Assembly: GCA_023229605.1 (NCBI GenBank)
Contig: JALNYY010000001.1
Coordinates: forward strand, 1-64,000
DNA: 64,000 bases
Reading direction: 5' to 3'
Origin: Methylobacter sp.
Lineage (GTDB): Bacteria; Pseudomonadota; Gammaproteobacteria; Methylococcales; Methylomonadaceae
Within the stretch, counting starts at the first letter, position 1. Every line of letters begins with the position of its first letter. Shown here piece by piece: positions 23,973-33,686 of this stretch. The position numbers and the translations under genes are program-made. The notes below the pieces were generated by a model, which did not search any database, had not been told where the DNA came from, and saw only the letters and a list, made by a program, of their open reading frames with translations.

Positions 23973-26900
23973 GCTTCAAATCCTCATTAAAGTCCATAGT
24001 CTCACCGTCAGGCGTCGCGGCAGTAGCGTGTTCGTCCTGATGATGGGCGAACCAATACAAAATCGGTAATACCAATAAAGTCAGCGCCGTTGACGACAAA
24101 ATGCCGCCGATCACCACCGTGGCCAGGGGACGCTGGACTTCGGCGCCGGTACCCGTCGCAATCGCCATCGGCACGAAACCGAATGATGCGACTAAGGCAG
24201 TCATCAGCACCGGCCGGAGACGTGTCAAAGCCCCCTCGTAAATCGCCTTATCCAGCGACATGCCTTGTTCGCGCAAGCTGCGGATAAAGGCAATCATCAC
24301 CAGACCATTCAGTACCGCCACGCCAGACAAGGCAATGAAACCCACCGCAGCGGAAATCGACATCGGAATGTCGCGTAGCCACAGCGCAACCAAGCCGCCG
24401 GTCAACGCAAACGGGATGCCGCTAAACACCAGCAGGCCATCCTTAAAATTGCCGAACATCATGAACAGCAAGGTAAAGACCAGCAGCAATGCCACCGGCA
24501 CCACGATCTCCAAGCGCCGCGTTGCCGATTGCAGTTGCTCAAACTGCCCGCCCCAGGTGGTCCAGTATCCCGCCGGAATCTTGACTTGCTGTTGCAACTG
24601 TTGCTCGGCCTCGGCAACAAACGAACCGATGTCGCGGCCACGCACGTTGGAAGTTACCACTATCCGGCGTTTGCCGTTCTCCCGGCTGATTTGGTTGGGC
24701 CCTGGCGCCAGTTCCAGACTCGCCACTTCGGCCAGAGGAATATACGTCACCGAGCCTTTTGCGCCCGGCGCAAACGGTAATGCAATCGGTAAGCGCTTAA
24801 TGGCCTCAATATCGCTGCGCAAGTTCTCCGGCAGACGCACGATAATATCGAAACGCCGGTCGCCCTCGAACAATGTTCCGGATTCTGTCCCGCCAATCGC
24901 GGTGGCCACCGCATCCTGCACGTCGCCGACGTTCAAGCCATAACGCGAGGTTTTGTCCCGGTCGATATTGACCGTCAGCATCGGCAGGCCCGTGGTTTGC
25001 TCGACTTTAACCTCCGATGCGCCGTGAATAGTTTTCATGACCTCCGAGATTTTAGCCGCCGTGTCGTTCAGCACAGTAATGTCATCACCAAAGACTTTGA
25101 CCGCAACGTCGCTGCGCACGCCTGAAATCAGCTCGTTGAAGCGCAGCTGGATGGGCTGGGAAAATTCGTAAATGTTGCCCGGCAGCTTATTTGCCGCCGC
25201 CTGTATCGCCGCCAACAGTTCGTCCCTGGCTTTATCAGGTTCAGGCCATTGCTCGCGTGGCTTGAGCATGATATAACCATCCGAATTGTTGGGCGGCATC
25301 GGGTCGGTGGCGATCTCGGCGGTGCCCGTCCGCGCAAACACCCGCTCGATTTCCGGGAACTGCCGTTTCAGCGAATCTTCGATTTGCTGCTGCATGGCGA
25401 CCGATTGCGACAAACTGGTGCCGGGGATACGTAGCGCCTGAATAGCGAAATCGCCTTCATTCAAGCTCGGCACGAACTCGCTGCCCATGCGCGTCGCCAA
25501 CAGGCCGGACAAGATCACCGCTACCACCGCGAAGGTTAATACCACGAGTTTGTTGTTCATCGCCTTATCCAGAACTGGCGCATAAAAACGCTTGGCCGTC
25601 TGCATCAGCACATTTTCTTTTTCGGCCACTTTATCGCCGATAAAGAGCGCCACAGCCGCCGGAATAAACGTCACTGACAGAATCATGGCGCCCACCAAGG
25701 CGGCCACGACAGTGAACGCCATCGGATGGAACATTTTGCCTTCCACGCCGGTCAGCGCGAAGATCGGCAAATACACGACCATAATGATGAGCTGGCCGAA
25801 CAACAACGCTCGCCGCGCTTCTTTCGAGGCTATAAACACTTCCTGAAAGCGTTCGCTACGGGTCAGCGATCGCCCCTGTTGTTCCTGGGCATGGGCGAGC
25901 CGCCGCACGCAGTTTTCGACGATCACCACCGCGCCGTCGATGATGATGCCAAAGTCGAGCGCCCCGAGGCTCATCAAGTTGGCACTGACCTGGTACGTCA
26001 CCATGCCGGTGAAGGTAAACAGCATCGCCAGCGGTATCACCATCGCGGTGATGACGGCGGCGCGGATGTTGCCGAGGAACAGGAACAGAATCACGATGAC
26101 CAGGATTGCCCCTTCGGTTAAGTTCTTCTGGACTGTGTTGATGGCTTTGTCGACCAGCACCGTCCGATCATAGACCGTGACAGCCTGCACGCCTTCAGGC
26201 AGGGTGCGATTGATGTCCGCCATCTTTTTGTCGACCGCCTGCGAGACGCTGCGGCTGTTCTGGCCGATCAGCATGAAGACGGTGCCCAATACCACCTCGC
26301 GGCCGTTTTCGGTCGCGGCGCCGGTGCGCAGCTCGCGGCCGATCTCGACTTCGCCGACATCGCGGATGCGGATCGGCACGCCTTCTACATTGCCGAGAAT
26401 GATGTTGCGCATATCCTCCATCGAATGCACCTGACCCGGCGCACGGATCAGATATTGCTCGCCGCGCTTCTCGATATAGCCGGCGCCGACATTATTGTTG
26501 TTACGATCCAGCGCGGTCACGATGTCCTGTAAAGTTAAACCGTAGGAAGCGAGTTTTTCCGGAATCGGCGCAACCTGATATTGCTTGGCGAAGCCGCCGA
26601 TGGAATTGATCTCGGTCACGCCCGGCACGTTGCGCAACTGCGGCTTGATGATCCAGTCCTGAATCTCGCGCAGGTCGGTAGCGGTGTAAGGCGAACCGTC
26701 GGGCTTTTGGGCGCCGTCTTTAGCTTCGACAGTCCACAGGTAAATTTCCCCTAAACCTGTCGCAATGGGTCCCATTTTCGGCGTGATTCCGGGAGGCAAT
26801 TTATCCTTGGCTTCCTGGATGCGCTGATTGACCAGTTGTCGCGCGAAGTAAATGTCGGTGCCGTCCTTGAAGATGACCGTTATCTGCGACAGGCCATAGC

Positions 26901-27159
26901 GCGATAGCGACCGGGTTTGCTCCAGATGAGGCAAACCCGCCATGACGGTCTCAATAGGATAGGTAATGCGTTGCTCGGTCTCCAATGGCGAATAACCGGG
27001 CGCCGTGGTATTAATTTGTACCTGGACATTGGTGATGTCCGGGACGGCGTCGATCGGCAGAATCGTGTAATTGAAAATGCCGAGCCCCGCCATGCCGAGC
27101 ACGGCCAGAATAACCAGCCAGCGGTGTTCGATGGCTAAACGGATGAGTCGTTCAAACAT
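23965..27159 (-). CDS. czcA: CzcA heavy-metal RND efflux pump (Co/Zn/Cd type)
   Basis: The 1064-residue inner membrane pump has the HME-RND layout: 12 membrane helices with two large periplasmic loops. The motif DFGIIIDGAVVIVENCVRR in helix IV is that of the Co/Zn/Cd (HME1) branch, unlike the copper motif in cusA at 35115. It is proton-driven and works with CzcB and CzcC to export divalent cations across the outer membrane. czcB ends 19 bp upstream and zntA overlaps downstream. Confidence 0.95.
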   Translation of the reverse strand: MFERLIRLAIEHRWLVILAVLGMAGLGIFNYTILPIDAVPDITNVQVQINTTAPGYSPLETEQRITYPIETVMAGLPHLEQTRSLSRYGLSQITVIFKDGTDIYFARQLVNQRIQEAKDKLPPGITPKMGPIATGLGEIYLWTVEAKDGAQKPDGSPYTATDLREIQDWIIKPQLRNVPGVTEINSIGGFAKQYQVAPIPEKLASYGLTLQDIVTALDRNNNNVGAGYIEKRGEQYLIRAPGQVHSMEDMRNIILGNVEGVPIRIRDVGEVEIGRELRTGAATENGREVVLGTVFMLIGQNSRSVSQAVDKKMADINRTLPEGVQAVTVYDRTVLVDKAINTVQKNLTEGAILVIVILFLFLGNIRAAVITAMVIPLAMLFTFTGMVTYQVSANLMSLGALDFGIIIDGAVVIVENCVRRLAHAQEQQGRSLTRSERFQEVFIASKEARRALLFGQLIIMVVYLPIFALTGVEGKMFHPMAFTVVAALVGAMILSVTFIPAAVALFIGDKVAEKENVLMQTAKRFYAPVLDKAMNNKLVVLTFAVVAVILSGLLATRMGSEFVPSLNEGDFAIQALRIPGTSLSQSVAMQQQIEDSLKRQFPEIERVFARTGTAEIATDPMPPNNSDGYIMLKPREQWPEPDKARDELLAAIQAAANKLPGNIYEFSQPIQLRFNELISGVRSDVAVKVFGDDITVLNDTAAKISEVMKTIHGASEVKVEQTTGLPMLTVNIDRDKTSRYGLNVGDVQDAVATAIGGTESGTLFEGDRRFDIIVRLPENLRSDIEAIKRLPIALPFAPGAKGSVTYIPLAEVASLELAPGPNQISRENGKRRIVVTSNVRGRDIGSFVAEAEQQLQQQVKIPAGYWTTWGGQFEQLQSATRRLEIVVPVALLLVFTLLFMMFGNFKDGLLVFSGIPFALTGGLVALWLRDIPMSISAAVGFIALSGVAVLNGLVMIAFIRSLREQGMSLDKAIYEGALTRLRPVLMTALVASFGFVPMAIATGTGAEVQRPLATVVIGGILSSTALTLLVLPILYWFAHHQDEHATAATPDGETMDFNEDLKHE

Positions 27160-27177
27160 AATATAAATTCCTTTGTT

Positions 27178-28452
27178 TCAATCCGCGTCTTTGACGCTGC
27201 TCTTGGCTTGCTCGGCTTTGATGACGAAGCTGCCATTGACGGCATATTCGGCGCCGGGCTTGAGTCCGTCCATGATCTCGGTGACGTTGCCGTCGGACAG
27301 ACCGGTCGTAACCGGTTGAGCAACAAAGCCGCCGGGTACGCGAATAAACACCGCCGGTTTGTCGTTGATCGTCTGGATGGCTTCGGTTGATACGGCGACC
27401 GGCACTTCGGTTTCTTTGGTGACCAGCTCGGCCGTGATGAATAATCCGGGGCGCCACGCCATCTGTGGGTTGGCCAGCGTCACGCGGGCCTTGGCGGTGC
27501 GGGTTTGCTCGCCTACGAATGAGCCGATGTAAGACACGGCACCGGATGCGGTAGAATCAAGCGCGGTGGCTTTAATCGTAACCTTCCTACCTAACTGCAC
27601 CACACTCAGGTCTTTCGCCGAGACGATGATGTTCGTCCACACCGACGACAGGTCGGAAAGGGTGAAGATGCCGGCATCTTCCTTGACGGCCTGGCCCTGG
27701 GCGATATGTTTCTCGACGATCATGCCGTCGAACGGCGCGCGTATCTCGTAGCGGTTGAGCGCGCCGCTGCCTGCCGATACCGTCGGACTTGCGCCGAGCG
27801 CCATTAACTTCTGTTGGGCGTTTTGGACGGCGATTTCCGCCTCGCGCATCGTCTGCTGGGCTTGCAGGTAATCCTGCGCCGCCGAGATCTTCGCTTCCCA
27901 CAAGTGTTTTTCCCGCGCAAAGGTGGTGCGGGCTAATTCCAGGCGTTTCTGTGCGGAAAGCAACTCGCTGCGCTGTTCGGAAAGAGCCGTACTCGCAATT
28001 ACCGCGATGACCTGACCTTGTTTGACTTGCTGCCCGAGGTTGGCGGAAACGCTCTCGACCACGCCAGCTAGGCGAGGAACGACATGGGTTGTCTTATCTT
28101 CATTGAAGCTAATTTCACCGGGGAGCGTCACGACGCTTTTGATGTGCGCGGCGCCTGCCGTCTGGGTCGTTATGCCGGTTTCTACGATCTGCTGATCGGT
28201 CATTGCCACCAACACACCTTCTTGCAAGATCTCGCCACTATCCTGATTTTGTGATTGATTTTCTTTCTCGGAACGCCCTTGCTTATCATCGTCCTGAGTC
28301 ATCTGTGGTTTAGCAGCCCTGGTGCCTTCTTCAACCCGTTCGTCGGCTTCCGTCATGGTCTTGTCGGTACTCAGAATGGATAAACTGAGCAATACGCCGA
28401 CAACGATAATCGCGGCGATAGCGGTCAATTGTTTTTTGTTAATCGTGTTCAT
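27178..28452 (-). CDS. czcB: CzcB periplasmic adaptor
   Basis: The 424-residue membrane fusion protein has an N-terminal anchor (LTAIAAIIVVGVLLSLSIL), a highly charged linker (PQMTQDDDKQGRSEKENQSQ), barrel-sandwich/lipoyl half motifs (VVPRLAGVVESVSANLGQQVKQGQ and NRYEIRAPFDGMIVEKHIAQGQAVK) around a helical hairpin, and a C-terminal domain. It links CzcA to CzcC. The start overlaps the czcC stop by 4 bp. Confidence 0.93.
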   Translation of the reverse strand: MNTINKKQLTAIAAIIVVGVLLSLSILSTDKTMTEADERVEEGTRAAKPQMTQDDDKQGRSEKENQSQNQDSGEILQEGVLVAMTDQQIVETGITTQTAGAAHIKSVVTLPGEISFNEDKTTHVVPRLAGVVESVSANLGQQVKQGQVIAVIASTALSEQRSELLSAQKRLELARTTFAREKHLWEAKISAAQDYLQAQQTMREAEIAVQNAQQKLMALGASPTVSAGSGALNRYEIRAPFDGMIVEKHIAQGQAVKEDAGIFTLSDLSSVWTNIIVSAKDLSVVQLGRKVTIKATALDSTASGAVSYIGSFVGEQTRTAKARVTLANPQMAWRPGLFITAELVTKETEVPVAVSTEAIQTINDKPAVFIRVPGGFVAQPVTTGLSDGNVTEIMDGLKPGAEYAVNGSFVIKAEQAKSSVKDAD

Positions 28453-29810
28453 GGTGATACCTCGGATTGGCTATTCGCCGTTGTCTCGTTCATACCGCTA
28501 CCAACCAAACGTTCTACGTCAGCCAGGGACTTGTGATAATTGGCCAAGGCCATTAAATACTGGTTTTTGGCACCAAACAGGGTGCGCTGTGCATCCAGCA
28601 CATCCAGAAAACCGAACTTGCCAAAACGATAACCTTCACGAGCCGCGTCATAGGCACTTCGCGCACCGGGCAGAATCTCTTGCCGTAAAGCCATGATTTC
28701 GGAATGGGCGGCATCCAAAGCCTGATAGGCGGTGTTCAATGCCGTGGTGATGCGTACCTCGGTGTTGCGCAATTCCTGTTCCGCTTTGCTCAAGCGATGT
28801 TCGGCTTCCTGAATGTGGCCTTGATTGCGATCAAACACCGGCAAGGGCACCGAGAAACCCACCACTAAGGCGTAATCATTGGGCATCAGATACTTACTGG
28901 CACCGACGGTCGCGGTCACATCCGGGATGGCTTTGGACTTTTCCATGGAAATGAGTGCCTGGCGTTGGGTGATTTCGGTGGCCCAACGAGCCAAATCAGG
29001 ATTTTTCGACAGCCGTTGTTGCAATGAATCCAAGGAAGTCGGCTCGGGTAGGCTATCCAGATTACCGGCCACCGACTCAAAACGCGCTGTAGTGCTGCCC
29101 CAACCCGCCGCCAAACGTTTGCGGGCGGCTTCCAGTTCTTTCTGGGCACGCATCAGCTCAATTTGCACCGAGGCACGCGCGACTTTGGCTTTGGTTTCTT
29201 CGACGGGCGATACTTTACCGGCCTGAACCCGTGCGGCTGTCGTTACCGTCGTCTGATTCGCCAAATCATGCGTTTGTTGGGTTAGCGCCAAGCGCTGTTG
29301 AGCCGCCAACACGTCAATAAAGGCCTGTGTCACTTGGGTAAGCACATCCGCACGTTTGGCTTCGTAGTCCCAATCGGCGAGTTGCTTGGTTAGCGCGGCG
29401 GCTTCGATGCGTGCGGTACGCTTACCACCCAACTCGATCAATTGACTCAGTTCCAAGGTAACGACATCGCCATCGAATCCCTGAATGGCTCGATTACCGA
29501 AATTCGCCGCATTGGCGTTGAAAGTGGGATTGGGGAACAATCCGGCTTGTAAGGTGGCGGCTTCCTGAGCCCGGCTCTCCCAGGAAAAGGCGGACAGTTC
29601 CGGGTTTTGGGTTAACGCTAAAGCCAGGGCTTGAGATAAAATCAGGATTCCGGTCGGTTCGTCGGATGCGCTCGGATTGCGATCCGATTGATTCTGCTCT
29701 TTCGGGTGGGCAACCGATATTTTCTTGTCTATCGGATTGGCGCCGACCGGATCGAGTGCAAATATTAAACTGAAGGCGATGCCAAGTGGCAGCGCATAAT
29801 TTGAGTGCAT
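28449..29810 (-). CDS. czcC: CzcC outer membrane factor
   Basis: The 453-residue protein is a TolC-family outer membrane factor of the CzcC branch: signal peptide (FSLIFALDPVGA), two OEP repeats with LALTQNPELSAFSWESRAQEA and the second half ending GYRFGKFGFLDVLDAQRTLF. It provides the exit channel for CzcBA. First structural gene of the czcCBA-zntA operon. Confidence 0.93.
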   Translation of the reverse strand: MHSNYALPLGIAFSLIFALDPVGANPIDKKISVAHPKEQNQSDRNPSASDEPTGILILSQALALALTQNPELSAFSWESRAQEAATLQAGLFPNPTFNANAANFGNRAIQGFDGDVVTLELSQLIELGGKRTARIEAAALTKQLADWDYEAKRADVLTQVTQAFIDVLAAQQRLALTQQTHDLANQTTVTTAARVQAGKVSPVEETKAKVARASVQIELMRAQKELEAARKRLAAGWGSTTARFESVAGNLDSLPEPTSLDSLQQRLSKNPDLARWATEITQRQALISMEKSKAIPDVTATVGASKYLMPNDYALVVGFSVPLPVFDRNQGHIQEAEHRLSKAEQELRNTEVRITTALNTAYQALDAAHSEIMALRQEILPGARSAYDAAREGYRFGKFGFLDVLDAQRTLFGAKNQYLMALANYHKSLADVERLVGSGMNETTANSQSEVSP

Positions 29811-29903
29811 GGATAGTCTCTTCGTAGCATGAATGAACGCCGAACAGACAAGCAGGCGCTAAACCTGCACCATCGTCGGCGGGTTACGGCTATGAAGAGC
29901 AGG

Positions 29904-30365
29904 CTAAATCAGAAGAACGATACTACGTAGGCCAAGCAGCCTGGAATCGGTGAACAGCGGGTCGGGGAAAAAAGGCCGTCGCGTAATTACCTGGGCGTAG
30001 GGGATGAAGAGAAAAACAAGGAAAAACAGTGGCATAATCCCAAGATCAATTGATGCTTTGGATAAATCTGTCAGGGGAACATGGGTGCCGTGGTCATCGC
30101 CGCCCACAGGAATGTCGGTACAAGGTGACGTGCAAGGCGAATCACCATCAGTGAAATAGGCATCGGTCTTGACCTTGGACTGGGAGACTATATCCGCATT
30201 AGCTCCATGATCCTGTCCAATACGCTCCACGGCCACATGCCCATCCGTCCCAAAACACAGCACAAAGGTCGAAGCATCGCGATGTCCTAGGCCGAAATGA
30301 CCGAGAATTGCGATCATCAGCACAAAAGAGAGCCAGATTTTGGGTTGGTGGATATTTTTCATCAT
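29904..30365 (-). CDS. CzcI-like small periplasmic/membrane protein upstream of czcC
   Basis: The 153-residue protein has an N-terminal hydrophobic segment (IWLSFVLMIAILGHFGLGH), a Cys/His/Asp-rich middle (LCFGTDGHVAVERIGQDHG; SPCTSPCTDIPVGGDDHG) and a C-terminal helix (MPLFFLVFLFIPY). Proteins of this type precede many czc/cnr operons; in Cupriavidus CzcI is thought to modulate metal response. Sequence similarity to CzcI itself is weak by eye, so the name is not assigned. ATG pair at 30365/30362; the TTG at 30389 is less likely. Confidence 0.6.
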   Translation of the reverse strand: MMKNIHQPKIWLSFVLMIAILGHFGLGHRDASTFVLCFGTDGHVAVERIGQDHGANADIVSQSKVKTDAYFTDGDSPCTSPCTDIPVGGDDHGTHVPLTDLSKASIDLGIMPLFFLVFLFIPYAQVITRRPFFPDPLFTDSRLLGLRSIVLLI

Positions 30366-30431
30366 CTGGCAAGTATATCCTATCGTCAAAATACACTCAA
30401 GGATTTAAGGCTCTGGGTAAAAGATTCTCTA

Positions 30432-30456
30432 GGAGTCGCTATTTCATTGAAAGCTT
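30432..30456 (+). repeat. 25-bp direct repeat flanking the czc-znt operon, copy 2
   Basis: Same element as 21277-21301: GGAGTCGCTATTT then GAAAGCTT with the same spacing and orientation. Confidence 0.5.
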
Positions 30457-30496
30457 GTTTTTGAGGTCCAAAAAACGTCCATTTTATGGAAAGGTT

Positions 30497-31545
30497 TCAA
30501 TGCTCATGCTGGTGGTGAGCATCCGGGAAATGAGGATGGAAATGAGTCATTGGTATGTGCCGATGCAGGTGTCTGTGCTTCGTACCAAGCTCAACGGGAA
30601 TATCATGCTCATGCTGGTGATGCTCGTCGTGGGTGTGCTCATGATCATGTTCCAGAGTCTTATGTGCATGGGAATGGTGATGCTGCTCAGTCAAGTGCAG
30701 CCAGATACCCAACCCCATCAACGTTCCAGCGACAACCAGTGTCAGCGTCAACGGTTCACCCATTGCCAACGCCAGTATCGCACCGATGAACGGAGCGACA
30801 GAGAAATAAGCCCCAGTCCGAGCAGTTCCAAGGTGACGTAAACCAATAACGAATAGAACCAAACTCACGCCATAGGCGAGAAACCCGACGACCAACGCCC
30901 CGGCGAGATTCAACAACGGCGGAACAGTCGTGCCTACAATGAAGGCCAAGGCTAAATTGATTGAACCGGCGACCAGTCCTTTCACCGAGGCAATCCACGC
31001 GCATCATATAGCGACACCTTACGCGTTAGATTATTGTCGATAGCCCACATGAAACAAGCTCCAACGACGGCCAGAGACGGCCAAATACCGGTAAAAAACG
31101 CTTCATCTGGCCAACTTAAGACAGCGACCCCGACCACAATGGCGATCATGCCTAATGCAATTCGCCGGTCGAAGTTTTCCTTGAAGGCGAACCACGCCAA
31201 CAGTTCAGTGAATACCCCTTCGGCATTCAGCAGTAGGGAGGCTCCCGATGCAGGCATCCTAGTTAGGCCTAACATCAACAGTATTGGGCCGACGATCCCT
31301 CCCGTCACAATAGCACCAACAAACCACAGCACCTCATAGCGAGGCAGTTTGACAGCAGGGGCTTTGCTAAAATACCTGTATAAAGTAAGGCCGACACCGG
31401 AACCTAAATACAACAGCCCAGCCAGCATCCAAGGACTAACTGCATTCAGCAGCAGCTTTGCGAGCGGAGTGCTCGCTCCGAATAACATGGCAGCACCTAG
31501 TGCAGCAGGTACGCCTGCTTGGCGTAGTCCATCTATTAACTTCAT
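30497..31545 (-). pseudogene. EamA/DMT permease with histidine-rich tail, frameshifted
   Basis: The first half (from ATG 31545) has five helices and the EamA motifs GAAMLFGASTPLAKLLL and NAEGVFTELLAWFAFKE. At about 30985 the frame ends (YDARGLPR, stop), and the second half continues in another frame with WIASVKGLVAGSINLALAF and MGLGIWLHLTEQHHHSH. The C-terminal about 60 residues contain more than 20 His with Asp/Glu (EHDHEHTHDEHHQHEHD), a metal-binding tail. A single-base change is enough to restore it. Placement beside two metal pumps suggests a cation or amino-acid exporter in metal homeostasis. Confidence 0.8.
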
Positions 31546-31771
31546 TAAATACATCCCCCTCATTAGAGGTTGTTAGTAGGGGTAAACTCAGCTTCAAGTA
31601 TAAGACAGACAAGACCTAGCGTCCCAAAATAACCGTTTACCGAACAGTCATTCCGACTTGCGAGCCCCACACTTGCCCCTATCAATCAAGGCGCTGAGTC
31701 ATACATTTAATTGCTGTTTGTTTTCTCGTATGCTAGTTTATAAATGAATTGAGTCTGATCAAAGAGGCCTT

Positions 31772-32209
31772 GTGCTAACAGCGTTGCATTCCAAAAGAAA
31801 CCGTCCTTACTTGCACACCTTGGTGTTCGTGCTGCTGGTGAGCTGGATTTCTTTGACCATTTCGGCAACCTGTACTATGCCTATGCCTTCAGTAGTGACG
31901 GCAATGCCTGAGCATATGCCGGGATGTTCGGAATCCGGTGTGGCTGGACATTCACATCATCAAGACCATGCTTCCAAGGCAATGCGGAATTGTTCATTCA
32001 AGCCTTGCCTTGACTCGCAAACTCATTCATTCCCCGATTTTCATCGTCTGACTAAACCGGATTTGCCGGTTTTTATTCTTGGCCTCATTGGGACGTTTTT
32101 TTGCTTATTTCTAAACTATCCACCCACGAAAGTTCCTCTTCGTAAAGCTGATCCGCCGCTCGGTCGACGGATTCTGCTCATCTATCGGTTCTGCACCCTG
32201 CTGAATTAG
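31772..32209 (+). CDS. Small Cys/His-rich membrane protein preceding the cus operon
   Basis: The 145-residue protein has an N-terminal helix (LHTLVFVLLVSWISLTISATC), a periplasmic loop rich in His, Cys and Met (MPEHMPGCSESGVAGHSHHQDHA, NCSFKPCLDSQTH) and a second helix (VFILGLIGTFFCLFLNYP). Its position before cusC and overall design mirror the protein at 29904 before czcC, although the sequences differ. A metal-sensing or chaperone role is an inference. The divergent EamA gene starts 226 bp away; nothing else is seen in that gap. Confidence 0.65.
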   Translation: MLTALHSKRNRPYLHTLVFVLLVSWISLTISATCTMPMPSVVTAMPEHMPGCSESGVAGHSHHQDHASKAMRNCSFKPCLDSQTHSFPDFHRLTKPDLPVFILGLIGTFFCLFLNYPPTKVPLRKADPPLGRRILLIYRFCTLLN

Positions 32210-32309
32210 CCACCCCTCGAAATCGAACCCTGCCAAACCATTAACGGGTTCGGCACTGCTGTTCCGTGACCTGCGGAGCTTGTTTGTTCCGATTTGAGAG
32301 GAAAACTTC

Positions 32310-33686
32310 ATGTTTTTCATTATTTGTTCGTGGCCGCTGCGCCGCGCTTATCCGGCGTGGGCGCCGGTAATTTTCGGGCTGGCGCTGTTTTCGCCCGGCC
32401 TGGTTATTCATATTTCAACTGACACAATCCGTGTAACTTGGGCTGAGGCGCGAGCCGAAATGCAGCTCGTTAACAGGGATGAATCCATCCTGACATTCGA
32501 ACAGGCAGTTGAACTTGCCCTCACTGGCAACCCCGGTCTGGCGGAAATCAGAGCGCGAGCTGAAGCAATGGCTGCCGTACCTTCCCAAGAAGGTACTTTG
32601 CCTGATCCGACGCTCAGATTCGGCGCTCTTTACCTGCCTACCAGCAGTTTCAATCTGCACCAGGATGATTTTACCATGATGGAAGTAGGCGTTAGCCAGG
32701 AGATTCCTTTTCCCGGCAAGCTGGCTTTACGGGAAAAAATTGCCGAGCAGGAAGCGCTGGCCGCCGCTGATTCGGTTGACGAAGCGCGTTTACGGCTGGT
32801 ACGCGAAGTAAAACAGAGCTGGTGGCGGCTATTTTATTACGACCGGGCTTTAAACCTGCTGGACGAATCAGAACATTTTTTCCAGCAGCTCATCGACATC
32901 GCTCAGGCCAAATATAAGGTGGGCAAAGGGTCACAACAGGATGTGCTGCTGGCCCAGCTCGAACTATCCAAACTCAAGGACGAAAAGCTGAACCTGGTCA
33001 TTATGCGTCACAGTCAAAACGCCCGGATCAATGCCTTGCTGGATCGCGCGGCGGAAACGTCTGTGCAAATACCGGCGGAGGCTGAGTTCAAGTTGCCGGT
33101 CATTGTCGAGTCTGCCTTGCAGGACAAGGCCTTGCACATCCGTCCTTTATTTGCGCAACACCGCAAGATGCTGGATGCGGGGCTAGCCAAGGTCGATTTG
33201 GCGCAAAAGGGTTTCTACCCTGACTTCACTGTGGGCGCTTATTATGATGCTCGTCAGAACACGCCGTCAGGGCAGTCGCGTAGCGATTTCGCCAGTGTCC
33301 AATTAAGTATCAATGTGCCGATTTATGCTAACCGCAAGCAAGCTAAGGCGGTTGATCAGCGCCAGAGTGAACTGTTGCAGGCGCAATATGCATTACACGA
33401 TGACCACCGCAAAATTCAGGCTGAGATCGCTGCCAAAGCCGTCGAGTATCAACAGACAAAAGAAAAGCTGTTACTGCTCGAACATGAAATCATCCCGCAG
33501 GCTCAGCAAGCCGTTAATTCCCTACTGGCTGGCTATCAAGTGAGTCAGACGGACTTTACCGATCTACTGCGCACGCAACTGAGTTTTTTCCAATATCAGA
33601 CTCAGTATTGGCAAGCGTTGACCAACACTCAGCAAATTTTAGCCGAGTTATCCGCCGAAGTCGGCGAGGAGTTGAGCCATGACTAA
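32310..33686 (+). CDS. cusC: CusC-type outer membrane factor
   Basis: The 458-residue TolC-family protein has two OEP repeats (LTFEQAVELALTGNPGLAEIRARAEAM; second half ending SLLAGYQVSQTDFTDLLRTQLSF), with an atypically long hydrophobic N-terminus. It overlaps cusB by 8 bp. Together with cusB and cusA it forms a Cu/Ag efflux channel. Confidence 0.9.
   Translation: MFFIICSWPLRRAYPAWAPVIFGLALFSPGLVIHISTDTIRVTWAEARAEMQLVNRDESILTFEQAVELALTGNPGLAEIRARAEAMAAVPSQEGTLPDPTLRFGALYLPTSSFNLHQDDFTMMEVGVSQEIPFPGKLALREKIAEQEALAAADSVDEARLRLVREVKQSWWRLFYYDRALNLLDESEHFFQQLIDIAQAKYKVGKGSQQDVLLAQLELSKLKDEKLNLVIMRHSQNARINALLDRAAETSVQIPAEAEFKLPVIVESALQDKALHIRPLFAQHRKMLDAGLAKVDLAQKGFYPDFTVGAYYDARQNTPSGQSRSDFASVQLSINVPIYANRKQAKAVDQRQSELLQAQYALHDDHRKIQAEIAAKAVEYQQTKEKLLLLEHEIIPQAQQAVNSLLAGYQVSQTDFTDLLRTQLSFFQYQTQYWQALTNTQQILAELSAEVGEELSHD

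Noticed and set aside
24260..24943. 227-codon plus-strand ORF opposite czcA
   Set aside because: It is an antisense shadow of a highly conserved pump; composition is Ser/Arg/Pro-rich as expected from a reversed frame.
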